Assembly: GCA_945865375.1 (NCBI GenBank)
Contig: CAMBEJ010000055.1
Span: forward strand, 1-32,706
Direction: 5' to 3'
Source of the DNA: Akkermansia muciniphila
GTDB lineage: Bacteria > Verrucomicrobiota > Verrucomicrobiia > Limisphaerales > F1-80-MAGS106
DNA length: 32,706 nt
Below are positions 23,600 to 32,202 of the stretch, piece after piece. Position 1 is the first letter of the stretch; each line of letters begins with the position of its first letter. The position numbers and the translations under genes are program-made. The notes beneath the pieces are model-generated. The model made no database searches and was not told where the DNA came from. It saw nothing but the letters and a program-made list of their open reading frames with translations.

Positions 23600-23760
23600 T
23601 TAACCGCAAAGAACGCAGAGAACGCAAAGTCAAGCACTTGTGGAATTCTAGCAGAGGAGTGAACCTCATCTGCGCGGTGATGCTTTGAAGAATCATCGTT
23701 TTTCGCAACCCATTCCCTATGTGTTCTTTGCGATCTTTGCGGTTAAATGAACTGCCGGAT
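23600..23760. repeat. Dispersed intergenic repeat, copy 2, with inverted ends
   Basis: Positions 23627-23760 match the window start (1-134) with two mismatches. The left end, TTAACCGCAAAGAACGCAGA (23600-23619), is an imperfect inverted match of the right-end TTCTTTGCGATCTTTGCGGT (23724-23743). Both ends are built from 9-10 bp units around GAACGCAAAG. The unit has no ORF of note and resembles a palindromic MITE or REP-like dispersed repeat. It lies just upstream of the NagB-like gene. Confidence 0.85.
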
Positions 23761-23862
23761 TAAGATAAAACATAAGGCTGATAGAACATGAGCCTAAAGA
23801 AGGCGCACTGGTTGGCGAGCCTTTTTGCAGCAGTCCCCATCTTGGTCGGCAAAGATTGGGGT

Positions 23863-23925
23863 AGACCTCCAGGTCTGCCAGTCGCGGAGGCCTCTGGCAC
23901 CGCACGGGGTGGGACACTCCGCGAC
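23863..23925. repeat. Hairpin-rich intergenic segment
   Basis: AGACCTCCAGGTCT (23863-23876) is a palindrome with a 2-nt centre. It is followed by a stem of GTCGCGGAG (23881-23889) with CTCCGCGAC (23917-23925) around a 27-nt loop. There is no T-run, so it is not a standard terminator, but it lies 6 nt downstream of the CocE-like gene's stop. It may be a REP-like unit or a transcript-end structure. Confidence 0.45.
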
Positions 23926-23931
23926 CCGGGG

Positions 23932-25833
23932 TCACGGAACTCGCGCCGGAAGCACCTGCACCGTCAGCGACGACGCGGCGCTCGCCGACCGATACACTCG
24001 CTGCGTCGCCTTGCGAAAGTCCTCAGGCTTGGCGGTCGGGATCGTGACAAAAGTCTGCGGATTGCGATCCACCAGCGGGAACCAAGTGCTCTGCACCTGC
24101 ACCATCACGCGGTGGCTCCGGCGGAAAGTGTGGCAGACGTCGGGTATCGTGAACTCCACTTGAGTCACCTTGCCCGGTTCGAACGGCTCGGGCTTTTCGA
24201 AGCTCTTGCGAAACTTCCCGCGCATCACGTCGCCGCGCACGAGCTGTTGATAGCCCCCCATGCGGATGTGCGCTGGATTCGGATCTGGATCCGGAAAATC
24301 ACCGTGGTATACATCGATCAGCTTCACGATCCAATCCGAGTCTGTGCCAGTGGTTGAGACGTGCAGTGTCGCCTTCAAAGGACCGGCAAAAGTGATGTCT
24401 TCCTCGAGCGGTTCGGTCTCATAGACGAGCACATCGGGCCGCGCCGCCGCGAAGCGCTGGTCATGTAACGGATACGAGCGCGGGTAGCCTGTGGTCACTT
24501 CCAGTGTGAACGGAACGGGCTTCGCCGGATCGCTCATGTATTCGTCGAACGCCTCCGACGCCTCGCTCGGCGGATCAAAGGCCAACACGCCGCCCGGACG
24601 GAAATAGAGCGTGCGCGCGAACACCTGCTTGGGCGGCCACGAGTCGAACCGCCGCCAACGATCCGTGCCTGTCTCGAAGATAAGCGCCTCAGTCGCGGTG
24701 TAATTGGTGTCGCCCTTCAGGAAATGGCGGAAGAATGGCAGTTCGATCTTCTCACGATAGAACGCCCCAGTTTTCGCGTGAAACTTCACGTCGCCCAGCG
24801 TTTCACCGTCCTTGCGCCCCCAGTCACCGTGCGCCCACGGACCCATCACCAAGATGTTGGTGATGCCGGGATTCATCCTCTCAGTCCATCGATACGTCTC
24901 CAGCGGACCGAACAGATCCTCGCCATCGAACCAGCCTCCGACCGTCATCACTGCGCAATGAATGTTCTTCAAATGCGGACGGATGTTCCGCGCCTGCCAG
25001 TAGTCGTCGTACGTCGGATGCGCTAGAAACTCAGTCCAGACAGGCACCGCACCTTTAAAGTGCTTCGCCTCTGAGTTCGCGAGCGGCCCCATGCGCAAAA
25101 AGAAATCATAACCGTCAGGCGTCCCGAAAACGAAGCGTCTGCCCTCGTCGCGCAGCGGGTCCTCGGATTTCACCTCAAACGAATGGAAGAAGGCGAAGTT
25201 TTGGGATAGGAAAAACGCGCCGTTGTGGTGGACGTCGTCTCCCATGAACCAGTCGCTAATGGGCGCTTGCGGCGACGCGGCCTTGAGCGCGGGGTGGGAG
25301 TCGATCATGCCCATCGACGTGTAAAAACCCGGATACGAGATACCAAACATGCCGACTTTCCCGTTGTTGCCGGGCACGTTTTTAACGAGCCAATCAATCG
25401 TGTCCCAGGCATCCGAGCTTTCGTCGAACTCTTTAGGTCCTTTACCGGGATTGAAAGGCCGGACGTGCTGATACACCCCCTCGGAGGCGTAACGCCCGCG
25501 GACGTCCTGCGTGACGAGAATGAACCGGTCCTTGGCGAGTGCCTCGAAGGAGCCACCCGCGTTTGAGCTGTAATTGTCTGGCCCGTAGGGTTTGAGAGCG
25601 TAGGGGGTTCGCGTGAGCAAGATGGGCCAGGCCTGCGAATCGTCCTTCGGCACAAAGACGCGCGTGAAGAGACGCGCGCCGTCGCGCATTGGAATGCGAT
25701 GCTCGTATTTCGTATAATGCTCGGCGATCCATGCAGCGGTGGCGTCCTCCTTCTTTTCACCAGCCAAAGTGGCCGGGCGAGCGATCAGGAAGGCGAGCAG
25801 AAAGATCCAGACGATGAGTTGAGGAGGGCACAT
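23932..25833 (-). CDS. Secreted CocE/NonD (S15)-family hydrolase
   Basis: This is a serine hydrolase of the X-Pro dipeptidyl-peptidase/cocaine esterase family, 633 residues from ATG 25833. The start MCPPQLIVWIFLLAFLIARP followed by ATLAGEKK is a typical signal peptide. The alpha/beta hydrolase domain begins IPMRDGARLFTRVF. The likely catalytic triad is Ser166 (GISYPG), Asp303 (GGWFDGED) and His335 (GPWAHG), with spacing close to CocE. The C-terminal ~230 residues (from about YPRSYPLHDQRFA, then ATLHVSTTGTDSDWIVKLID) match the jelly-roll domain of the family. It lies 59 nt after permease 1 of the ABC cluster, so co-transcription is plausible. The substrate could be an amide or ester, including peptides or beta-lactam-like acyl compounds, and cannot be told from the sequence. 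The upstream extension to 25983 is Arg-rich and excluded. Confidence 0.88.
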   Translation of the reverse strand: MCPPQLIVWIFLLAFLIARPATLAGEKKEDATAAWIAEHYTKYEHRIPMRDGARLFTRVFVPKDDSQAWPILLTRTPYALKPYGPDNYSSNAGGSFEALAKDRFILVTQDVRGRYASEGVYQHVRPFNPGKGPKEFDESSDAWDTIDWLVKNVPGNNGKVGMFGISYPGFYTSMGMIDSHPALKAASPQAPISDWFMGDDVHHNGAFFLSQNFAFFHSFEVKSEDPLRDEGRRFVFGTPDGYDFFLRMGPLANSEAKHFKGAVPVWTEFLAHPTYDDYWQARNIRPHLKNIHCAVMTVGGWFDGEDLFGPLETYRWTERMNPGITNILVMGPWAHGDWGRKDGETLGDVKFHAKTGAFYREKIELPFFRHFLKGDTNYTATEALIFETGTDRWRRFDSWPPKQVFARTLYFRPGGVLAFDPPSEASEAFDEYMSDPAKPVPFTLEVTTGYPRSYPLHDQRFAAARPDVLVYETEPLEEDITFAGPLKATLHVSTTGTDSDWIVKLIDVYHGDFPDPDPNPAHIRMGGYQQLVRGDVMRGKFRKSFEKPEPFEPGKVTQVEFTIPDVCHTFRRSHRVMVQVQSTWFPLVDRNPQTFVTIPTAKPEDFRKATQRVYRSASAASSLTVQVLPARVP

Positions 25834-25892
25834 GGGTTTGATACCGGTATAATTGACAGGAGCTATAAACAAGTAGGGAACTTCAGCTCTTT

Positions 25893-27092
25893 CTAAGTTT
25901 CCCGTAGCGCGGCGGCGATGGGCAAGCGGGCGGCGCGCATGGCCGGAAACAATCCTCCCAGAAGTCCGATGATGGCGGCCCAAACGATGGCGTTGATCAG
26001 CAGCGACGGTGTCACTGTGAACGCGAAGGCGACTTGGCTGAATGTTTGCCAGTTCATGGTGGAGGCCTGGAATCCGTTGAACGCGAAGTAGGCGCCGACC
26101 GCGCCGAATGCCCCGCCCATCAGGGCGAGGCCGAGTGACTCAAACATCACTGAAACCACCACGGGCCCAGCACCAAACCCCAGAGCCCGCAGGGTGGCGA
26201 TCTCGCGTGTCCTCGCACTGACCGCGCTGTACATGGTGTTGAGCGCGCCAAACAATGCGCCCAATGCCATGAGAGCGGCAATGAACACGCCGATGCTGCG
26301 GATAAACCCCGTGACGGAGGTCGACTGTTCCGCGAGATATTCCGACTGCCGCAAGACCTTCACCTTGAGTCGCGGATCGGCGGTCAGCGAGTCTTTGAAT
26401 GCCGTGAAAGCGCCCGCTGAACTCAGCTTTGCGTAGACCGATTGAAACGAGGAACCTCGGTTGTAAGCGGGTTGGAGCACGGCGGCGTCGGTCCAGATCT
26501 CAGACTCAGCCAGCCCGCCCCCGGCGGTGAAGATCCCAACGACATCCCAATCGTTCTGGCCGACACGGATTTTCCTGCCGAGGTCCAACCCGGAAAACGC
26601 GCGGGCGGCACCCGCGCCCACCATGACCTCATTCTTGCCGGGCTCGAAAGCTCGCCCTTGGATGACTTTGAGGTTGCCGCGCACGGAGATCGCCGCTTTT
26701 TCAACCCCACGAAGCGGCACATTCGCGGAGGTGTGCGTGGAGCGTTTTGGCAGATCGATAATGACGAACAACTCGGCCGAAGCCAAAGGGCCATCGAGCT
26801 GGCGCGCCACGCCGGGTGCATCCGCGATAACCCGGACATCGTCGCGGTCCAATCCGCTGCTCATCTCGCTGTCCGCGCCGCTCCTGAGGACGAGGGCGAT
26901 ATCATCTGCTCCGGAGGAAATGACGGCCTTTCGAAACCCCTCCGCAATAGAGAGGAATCCCACCAGCACCGCCACCACCCCGGCAATGCCCACGGCCGCG
27001 GCGGCGGATGAACCCGCCCGCATGGGGAGGCTGCGAAAGTTGAAGAGCGAAACGGCGAGGACCTGCGAGAACCAGTTGATGAGTTGTGTCAT
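25893..27092 (-). CDS. FtsX/MacB-type ABC transporter permease 1
   Basis: This inner-membrane protein of 399 residues has a membrane helix near residues 32-54 (VGIAGVVAVLVGFLSIAEGF), a large periplasmic domain of the MacB type (about 55-260), and three C-terminal helices. The conserved coupling-loop motif is SARTREIATLRALGFG, after the second helix, and the end LPIAAALRET matches FtsX-like proteins. Such permeases do not channel substrate across the inner membrane but transmit ATPase motion to the periplasm (mechanotransmission). It follows permease 2 by 94 nt. Two different permeases suggest a heterodimer. Confidence 0.87.
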   Translation of the reverse strand: MTQLINWFSQVLAVSLFNFRSLPMRAGSSAAAAVGIAGVVAVLVGFLSIAEGFRKAVISSGADDIALVLRSGADSEMSSGLDRDDVRVIADAPGVARQLDGPLASAELFVIIDLPKRSTHTSANVPLRGVEKAAISVRGNLKVIQGRAFEPGKNEVMVGAGAARAFSGLDLGRKIRVGQNDWDVVGIFTAGGGLAESEIWTDAAVLQPAYNRGSSFQSVYAKLSSAGAFTAFKDSLTADPRLKVKVLRQSEYLAEQSTSVTGFIRSIGVFIAALMALGALFGALNTMYSAVSARTREIATLRALGFGAGPVVVSVMFESLGLALMGGAFGAVGAYFAFNGFQASTMNWQTFSQVAFAFTVTPSLLINAIVWAAIIGLLGGLFPAMRAARLPIAAALRET

Positions 27093-27186
27093 GTGGGATT
27101 TGTCAATCGTTCGCTGATCGATAGGGCGGATCGACCCGATAGCTTGTCGCCTTCATTCCGAGTTGCGCTTGTGCCCAAAGGGCGCT

Positions 27187-28344
27187 TCATCCCTGCCTCC
27201 TCAACGCCACGGCGATCTGGAGACGCATGGCCTGGACGGCTGGCAGCAGTCCCGCCACCAGACCTAGGGCACCGACCAAGCCGACCCCAATCAGGACATC
27301 ACGCGGCGGCAGGTAGAAGACTGGCAAGATCGACGGTGCCGGGCTGCCGTTGGCTGCCACCAGCCAAGCCAAGCCGAGGCCGGCCAGGCCACCTGCGGCC
27401 GTGATGACCATGGATTCCGCGAGCACAAGAGCCAGCACGAGCTCATTCGTGAAGCCCATCGCCTTCAGCACGCCCAGCTCTTCGGTTCGCTCCCTCACGG
27501 CCTGGGCCATGGTGTTCCCAGCCACAAGCAGGATCGTGAAAAACACGGCGCTCAAAATCGCGATCAGCATTTTGCCGATGTCGCCGACCTGTTGCGCAAA
27601 TCCCTGTGCGAAGGCGCCCTCGGGTTCAGTCTTGGTTTCATAGGGTGAGTTAGCGAATTCCGCGTCGATTGTCCTAGCGATCTCAGCGGCATTCTCGGGG
27701 TTTTCAATACGAACCGTGTACCAGCCCACTTGTCCCTTGCCACGAGCCCGGGCTTCGTCGAAGTAGTCGTAGCGAAAGAAGAACTGCGACAAGTCGGTGC
27801 CTTTCTTGGCGCCGTCAAAAATTCCAACCAAGTCGAATTCCCAGCCGTCGTTGCCGCCCGCGCGCTGCCAGATGGGGGAACGGATAGGGATCCGATCACC
27901 GATCTTCCAGCCGAACCGTTCCGCAGTGACCCTCCCGACGATGCCTCCGTTGCGTTTCGTTTCCCAAGCTTTCACCTGTTCGTCCGGCAGGACAAACTCT
28001 GGAAACATTGCCCGAAACTCTGCGGGCTCCACCGGCATCGATGCGAAAAAGTTTTTCGGATCCTGGTAGATTCCACCGAACCACGTTTGATGAACGGCAG
28101 CCGCCACGCCCGGTATGCGTTGCATGCGGGCCTTGTAGCTTTCCGGCAGCAGCATGATCAGGGAAATCTTGTGGCGGGCTATGAGCCGATCCGCGCCCGC
28201 CATACTGACGCCCACCGTCAGTGACTGCTTGAGCGCGCAGAGGAATCCAAAGAGCAGAAACGCCACGAGAATGGATAGGATTGTGAGCGATGTCCGCAGC
28301 TTCTTGCGCTTCAAATTGCACCAGACGAGAGGGAGGAATTTCAT
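27187..28344 (-). CDS. FtsX/MacB-type ABC transporter permease 2
   Basis: This is a 385-residue permease of the same topology as the downstream gene: an N-terminal helix (SLTILSILVAFLLFGFLCAL), a periplasmic domain (about 45-260) and three C-terminal helices with RERTEELGVLKAMGFTNELV as the coupling motif, ending in LQIAVALRRQG. Its start overlaps the stop of the ABC ATPase gene by 4 nt (ATGA), so the two are probably translated together. It presumably pairs with permease 1. Confidence 0.87.
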   Translation of the reverse strand: MKFLPLVWCNLKRKKLRTSLTILSILVAFLLFGFLCALKQSLTVGVSMAGADRLIARHKISLIMLLPESYKARMQRIPGVAAAVHQTWFGGIYQDPKNFFASMPVEPAEFRAMFPEFVLPDEQVKAWETKRNGGIVGRVTAERFGWKIGDRIPIRSPIWQRAGGNDGWEFDLVGIFDGAKKGTDLSQFFFRYDYFDEARARGKGQVGWYTVRIENPENAAEIARTIDAEFANSPYETKTEPEGAFAQGFAQQVGDIGKMLIAILSAVFFTILLVAGNTMAQAVRERTEELGVLKAMGFTNELVLALVLAESMVITAAGGLAGLGLAWLVAANGSPAPSILPVFYLPPRDVLIGVGLVGALGLVAGLLPAVQAMRLQIAVALRRQG

Positions 28345-29039
28345 GGCGCGGGTTCGGTGACGAGTTGGCCTTTGTCCAGATGCACCGTCCGCGTCGCTCG
28401 TGCCGAGGCGTGCGGATCGTGCGTCACCATGATGATCGTCTTGCCCTGCTCCCGGTTGAGCGCCTGGAGCAAGCTCAGGATTTCATCGCCGGACTTGCGG
28501 TCGAGATCACCGGTCGGTTCATCGCACAGCAGGAGGGTGGGGTCGGTGACGATGGCGCGGGCGATGCCGGTCCGCTGCTGCTCGCCGCCAGACAGGGTGC
28601 GCGGGTAATGCCGGGCCCTGTGCGACAAGTTGACCACCTTGAGCGCGGCCTCCACATGCTGGCGGCGCTCGCCCTTGGATAGGTGAGTGAGCAGGAGTGG
28701 CAGCTCAACATTCCGCTCGGCAGTCAGAACCGGCAGCAGATTATAAAATTGAAACACTAGGCCGATATGCCTCGCACGCCAGCCCGCGAGTTGGCGATCG
28801 GACATCGAATCGATACGCTCGCCGCCGATCTCCACCGTGCCTCGCGTGGCCCGATCGAGTCCGCCAATCAGGTTCAGGAGCGTCGATTTGCCCGATCCTG
28901 ACGGCCCCATCAGCGCAAGAAACTCGCCCTTGGGCACTTCGAGGTTCAATCCAGAAAGGACATGAATTTCCTCGGACCCGCGGCGGAATACTTTGTCCGC
29001 ATCGCGAACTCGAACCAGGATTTCGTTGCTTTGGCTCAT
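28341..29039 (-). CDS. ABC transporter ATP-binding protein (LolD/MacB-type)
   Basis: This is a cytosolic ATPase of 232 residues. It has Walker A GPSGSGKST (residues 45-53, Lys51), Q-loop FQFYNLLPVLTAERNVELPL, signature LSGGEQQRTGIARAI, Walker B LLLCDEPTGDLD and the H-loop HD in IIMVTHD. The NLLPVLTAERNVELPLLL stretch is typical of LolD/MacB/FtsE-like ATPases. It overlaps both neighbours: its start overlaps the adaptor stop by 4 nt and its stop overlaps the permease 2 start by 4 nt. This locks it into the export cluster. Confidence 0.92.
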   Translation of the reverse strand: MSQSNEILVRVRDADKVFRRGSEEIHVLSGLNLEVPKGEFLALMGPSGSGKSTLLNLIGGLDRATRGTVEIGGERIDSMSDRQLAGWRARHIGLVFQFYNLLPVLTAERNVELPLLLTHLSKGERRQHVEAALKVVNLSHRARHYPRTLSGGEQQRTGIARAIVTDPTLLLCDEPTGDLDRKSGDEILSLLQALNREQGKTIIMVTHDPHASARATRTVHLDKGQLVTEPAP

Positions 29040-30247
29040 GATTTATTTTCGATGACCGCGCTGCCTTCCCTCAAATCAACCGGGCCCTCCACCACCACGC
29101 GTTCGCCGCTTCGAAGGCCGGCGGTGATGGACGCCTGGTCTCCCTTCACAGCCGAAACCGTGACCGCTCGGCGCTCGGCGCGGCTGTTGGCGATTACCCA
29201 CACGATATCGCGGCCGTCTAGCTGACGCACAGCCGCCTTGGGGATGTGGATAACACGGCTGGATGCCGGGGCGTCATCGTGGGTCTGAAACGCCACCTTC
29301 ACACCCATCTCCGGCAGGATTCGTGGATCCAGCTTTTCGAAGCCGACCCGTACTTTCACGGTCGCTTTTTGGCGGTCGGCGGTGGGAATGATCGCGATGA
29401 CCTTCGCCGGGATGCGCCAATCCTGGTAAGCATCCAGTGTGGCGACGACTGGTTGACCCGCTGTGACGCGGTTGATGTAGCTCTCGTTGACATCGACTTC
29501 GATTTCGAGCGATCTCATGTCCACGATCGTGCAGATGCCGGTGCGGGTGAATCCTCCGGCGGACATGGGCGAAATCATTTCGCCAGGCTGGGCGTTCTTC
29601 GATGTGACAATGCCGGCAAAAGGGGCTCTGATGATGGTGTCCTCCAACTGCTGCTGCCAGAGCGACACTTCATGCCCGGCCACGGCGACGTCGGCGTCCT
29701 GCCGGTCGAGACGGGCCCGCAAAGCCTTGACCTCAGACTCGGCGCGATCGAGATCGGACTGGCTCGCAATGTTGCCGGCTGCTAGCTCGGTCGTCCGCCG
29801 CAGCTCCCGAACGGCCCGTTCGAGGTTGGCCTTGGTCTCCTCCAAACCTTTTCGGGCGGATTCCTCCTGAGCGCGCGACAGGCGCAGGCTGGCTTCGACG
29901 TTTGCGTCATCCAACTTCGACAGCACCTGGCCGGCCTCCACTTTCATGCCCTCCTCGACCAGCACCTCGGCGACCTTGCCTGTGACTTTTGAAGAGACCG
30001 TGGCTTCACGCCTGGCGGTGACGTAGCCCGATCCGTTCAAGAGCGTTTGCTGGCCTCCTGAACTAAGCTCAACCACCGCCGCGGTCCGCACGCTGAGAGC
30101 CCTTGGGCCCCGCAAAACCCATGCCATGACGAAGCCTAGGAAAACGACCAGAGCCAGTACGGCAAAAAACCAGGTTTTGTGGCTCTTTTTGGGGGCGCTG
30201 CTGCGATCGATACGGAGCGCATCAAGGGACTGCTTTTCGTGACTCAT
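29036..30247 (-). CDS. MacA/HlyD-type periplasmic adaptor protein
   Basis: This membrane-fusion protein of about 403 residues has an N-terminal anchor (TWFFAVLALVVFLGFVMAWV), a biotinyl-lipoyl half motif (VTGKVAEVLVEEGMKVEAGQ), a long coiled-coil hairpin (about 115-200, rich in Glu/Arg/Leu), a second lipoyl half (IRAPFAGIVTSKNAQPGEMI) and beta-barrel domains. Such adaptors link ABC permeases to an outer-membrane channel; no TolC-like gene is present in the window. The ATG at 30247 is preferred over a GTG one codon upstream. It is the first gene of the cluster, with the ATPase overlapping its end by 4 nt. Confidence 0.88.
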   Translation of the reverse strand: MSHEKQSLDALRIDRSSAPKKSHKTWFFAVLALVVFLGFVMAWVLRGPRALSVRTAAVVELSSGGQQTLLNGSGYVTARREATVSSKVTGKVAEVLVEEGMKVEAGQVLSKLDDANVEASLRLSRAQEESARKGLEETKANLERAVRELRRTTELAAGNIASQSDLDRAESEVKALRARLDRQDADVAVAGHEVSLWQQQLEDTIIRAPFAGIVTSKNAQPGEMISPMSAGGFTRTGICTIVDMRSLEIEVDVNESYINRVTAGQPVVATLDAYQDWRIPAKVIAIIPTADRQKATVKVRVGFEKLDPRILPEMGVKVAFQTHDDAPASSRVIHIPKAAVRQLDGRDIVWVIANSRAERRAVTVSAVKGDQASITAGLRSGERVVVEGPVDLREGSAVIENKS

Positions 30248-30493
30248 CACAGCTAGAAACGTGCTTGTTCAATTGCGAGTCAAACATCACCGGTCAAAGG
30301 ATGGGACACAAGAACAAAGGCAAGGTGCGCTCGACGAGGCAATGCCTCCCGAAGTTGTCGGTTGCGGAGCAGGACCTGAGACAAACCGGCTCCGTAAGGA
30401 AACAGCGTCCTACCGGGTCCCAACTCGAACTAACGGGAGTCCGGTCGAAAGGGGAGGGTTGCAAGTGGCAACTCGATTGGCTAAATTGAAGCC

Positions 30494-31054
30494 GTGCAAG
30501 TTCTGGCAACCCATCGGTTCAGTGTGAAGGACTATTACCGCATGGCGGAAACCGGCGTACTGAAGCCGGACGCACGCGTGGAACTGCTCGATGGAGAAAT
30601 CATCGATATGTCACCGATTGGACCATTTCATGGAGGCGTCACCAATTATCTGATCGAGGTTTTCACCGCGGCGTCCAAAGGCCGATGGCGGACCGCAATC
30701 CAAAACCCGGTGCATTTGGACGATCATTCCGAACCGCAGCCGGACTTGGCTTTGCTCAAACCATCACCCGACTTTTATCGGAAACGGCATCCACAGCCGG
30801 ACGATGTTTACCTGCTGGTCGAAGTCTCCGACACGTCCCTGACGACGGACCGCGAAAGCAAACTTCCAGTCTACGGTCGCGCGGGGATTTCGGAAGTATG
30901 GATTATCAATTTGGCCGGGCTGACGGTTGAAGTGTATCGCGCACCGCACTTCACCGGCTACGAGTCAAAAACCATTTTGCGCCTGGGCGATCAAGCCAAA
31001 CCGCAAGCCTTCCCCGACGTGGCAGTGGACGTGGCCGACTTGCTAAAGCGGTGA
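30494..31054 (+). CDS. Uma2-family (DUF820) putative nuclease
   Basis: This 186-residue protein has the PD-(D/E)xK-like core of Uma2 proteins: RVELLDGEIIDMSPIGPFHG near residue 30, NPVHLDDHSEPQPDLALLKP with the conserved E-PD, VYLLVEVSDTSLTTDRESKL with the E-S/D pattern, and KLPVYGRAGISEVWIINL. The start is GTG at 30494; later ATGs would remove conserved sequence. The family is common in cyanobacteria and similar genomes and is predicted to be a restriction-endonuclease-like fold, but its cellular role is not established. It is a single gene converging on the sensor-kinase remnant 3 nt away. Confidence 0.85.
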   Translation: MQVLATHRFSVKDYYRMAETGVLKPDARVELLDGEIIDMSPIGPFHGGVTNYLIEVFTAASKGRWRTAIQNPVHLDDHSEPQPDLALLKPSPDFYRKRHPQPDDVYLLVEVSDTSLTTDRESKLPVYGRAGISEVWIINLAGLTVEVYRAPHFTGYESKTILRLGDQAKPQAFPDVAVDVADLLKR

Positions 31055-31057
31055 ACG

Positions 31058-31588
31058 TCACACGTCGGCGGTCGGAAACTCCACCACGAACGTCGCTCCC
31101 CTGCCCCATTCGCTTTCACACCATACCCGACCGTTCATCGCTTCCACCATCCTCTTCACGATGGACAACCCCAGACCGGTCGAGTGCTCACCACCGGTCG
31201 GCTTGGCGCTCAGGCGGGCAAACTTGCCGAACAGCTTCTTCTGATCCCCGGCGCTCAGACCGGGGCCTTCATCCTGCAGCTCGATTCGCACGCCCACCCG
31301 CGATTTCTTTAATCGCACGTAAATGTTCTTGCCTGCCGGTGAATATTTCACGGCGTTGGAAACCAGATTCTCAATGACCTGCGTCAGCACGGTCGCATCG
31401 GTCAAAACAGTGAAAGCCCCCGGTTCGTTCTGCGTCTGAAGGACTTGTTGTTTCCCATCCGCGAGCGGCAGCTGGGATTCGATGACGTCCGCGACGCTGC
31501 GAGCGAGGTCGGTGGGTGCCAGATGCCATTGCATTTCTCCGCGCTCGATCCGGTTGGCATCCAAAAGATTTTGCACCATCTTAGCCAT
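31058..31588 (-). pseudogene. Kinase C-terminal half of a frameshifted receiver-kinase
   Basis: The frame encodes the end of the dimerisation helices (MAKMVQNLLDANRIERGEMQ) and a complete ATP-binding domain: N-box ENLVSNAVKYSP, G1 DEGPGLSAGDQ, F-box KLFGKFARLS and G2 STGLGLSIVKRMVEAMNGRV. It ends WGRGATFVVEFPTADV. The ATG at 31588 is inside the second helix, so this is unlikely to be the original start. Read in the same frame just upstream, [10 protein letters not shown] continues backwards to the point where the partner frame (31600-32202) stops. One added G in the GAGTAA region (near 31600) would join the two into a single receiver-HisKA-ATPase protein. It may be a true mutation or a sequencing/assembly error. 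Confidence 0.75.
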
Positions 31589-31599
31589 GCGGGCAGTGT

Positions 31600-32202
31600 T
31601 TACTCGAGAACCTTGCGCCCATTCTCCTCTAGTTCATGATGTTCAAGGGCTTCCGCATCCTCGACCATCATCTCGGTATACCCTTTGATCGCTGAGAGTG
31701 GATTTCGCAAGTCATGCGCAGCGATTCCCATAAACTCGTTCTTCTCCTCGTTGAGACGACTGAGTTCCAATCCATAACGGACGATGGTACCGCGGGCGCG
31801 CTTCAACTCCAGGTGAGTGCGGACCCGCGCCAGCAACTCCGGCGCGTTGAACGGCTTGGTAATGTAATCCACCGCGCCGACTTCGAATCCGTTCACCAGA
31901 TGCTCCATCTCGTTGCTGGCTGTCAGAAAAATAACCGGAATCGCTTTCAAAACCGGGTCCGCTTTCAGGCGTCGGCAGACCTCAAGACCATCCATATCGG
32001 GCATCATCAGATCGAGCAGGATCAGGTCGGGAACTTGTTCCTGTGCGCCTTCGAGGGCTTCCGCGTCGCTCGTGGCTGGCATGACCTCATAGCCGGCATG
32101 GCGCAGCAGCGTGCCGACGACCTGCAGATTGCGCGTGATGTCATCCACGACGAGCACTCGCGCAGGTACCGTAGGGCTGCCGGGGAAAGAGGTCGTGGTC
32201 AT
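31600..32202 (-). CDS. Receiver-HisKA N-terminal half of the frameshifted kinase
   Basis: This is a response-regulator receiver domain (residues ~14-130) with Asp20/Asp21, phosphorylatable Asp64 in [13 protein letters not shown], Thr94 region (FLTAS) and Lys116. It is followed by a coiled linker and the HisKA motif [13 protein letters not shown] with His163. The frame then meets a premature TAA after GRKVLE at residue 200. The missing half of the kinase continues in another frame from about 31602 to 31058. If really split, the product would be a receiver with a helix that could accept phosphate but has no ATPase domain. Its ATG overlaps the stop of the upstream hybrid kinase (ATGA), so the two belong to one phosphorelay. 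Confidence 0.82.
   Translation of the reverse strand: MTTTSFPGSPTVPARVLVVDDITRNLQVVGTLLRHAGYEVMPATSDAEALEGAQEQVPDLILLDLMMPDMDGLEVCRRLKADPVLKAIPVIFLTASNEMEHLVNGFEVGAVDYITKPFNAPELLARVRTHLELKRARGTIVRYGLELSRLNEEKNEFMGIAAHDLRNPLSAIKGYTEMMVEDAEALEHHELEENGRKVLE

Noticed and set aside
30251..30493. Short plus-strand frames upstream of the Uma2 gene
   Set aside because: Two overlapping frames of 74 and 88 codons have no motif, no ribosome site and unlikely composition.
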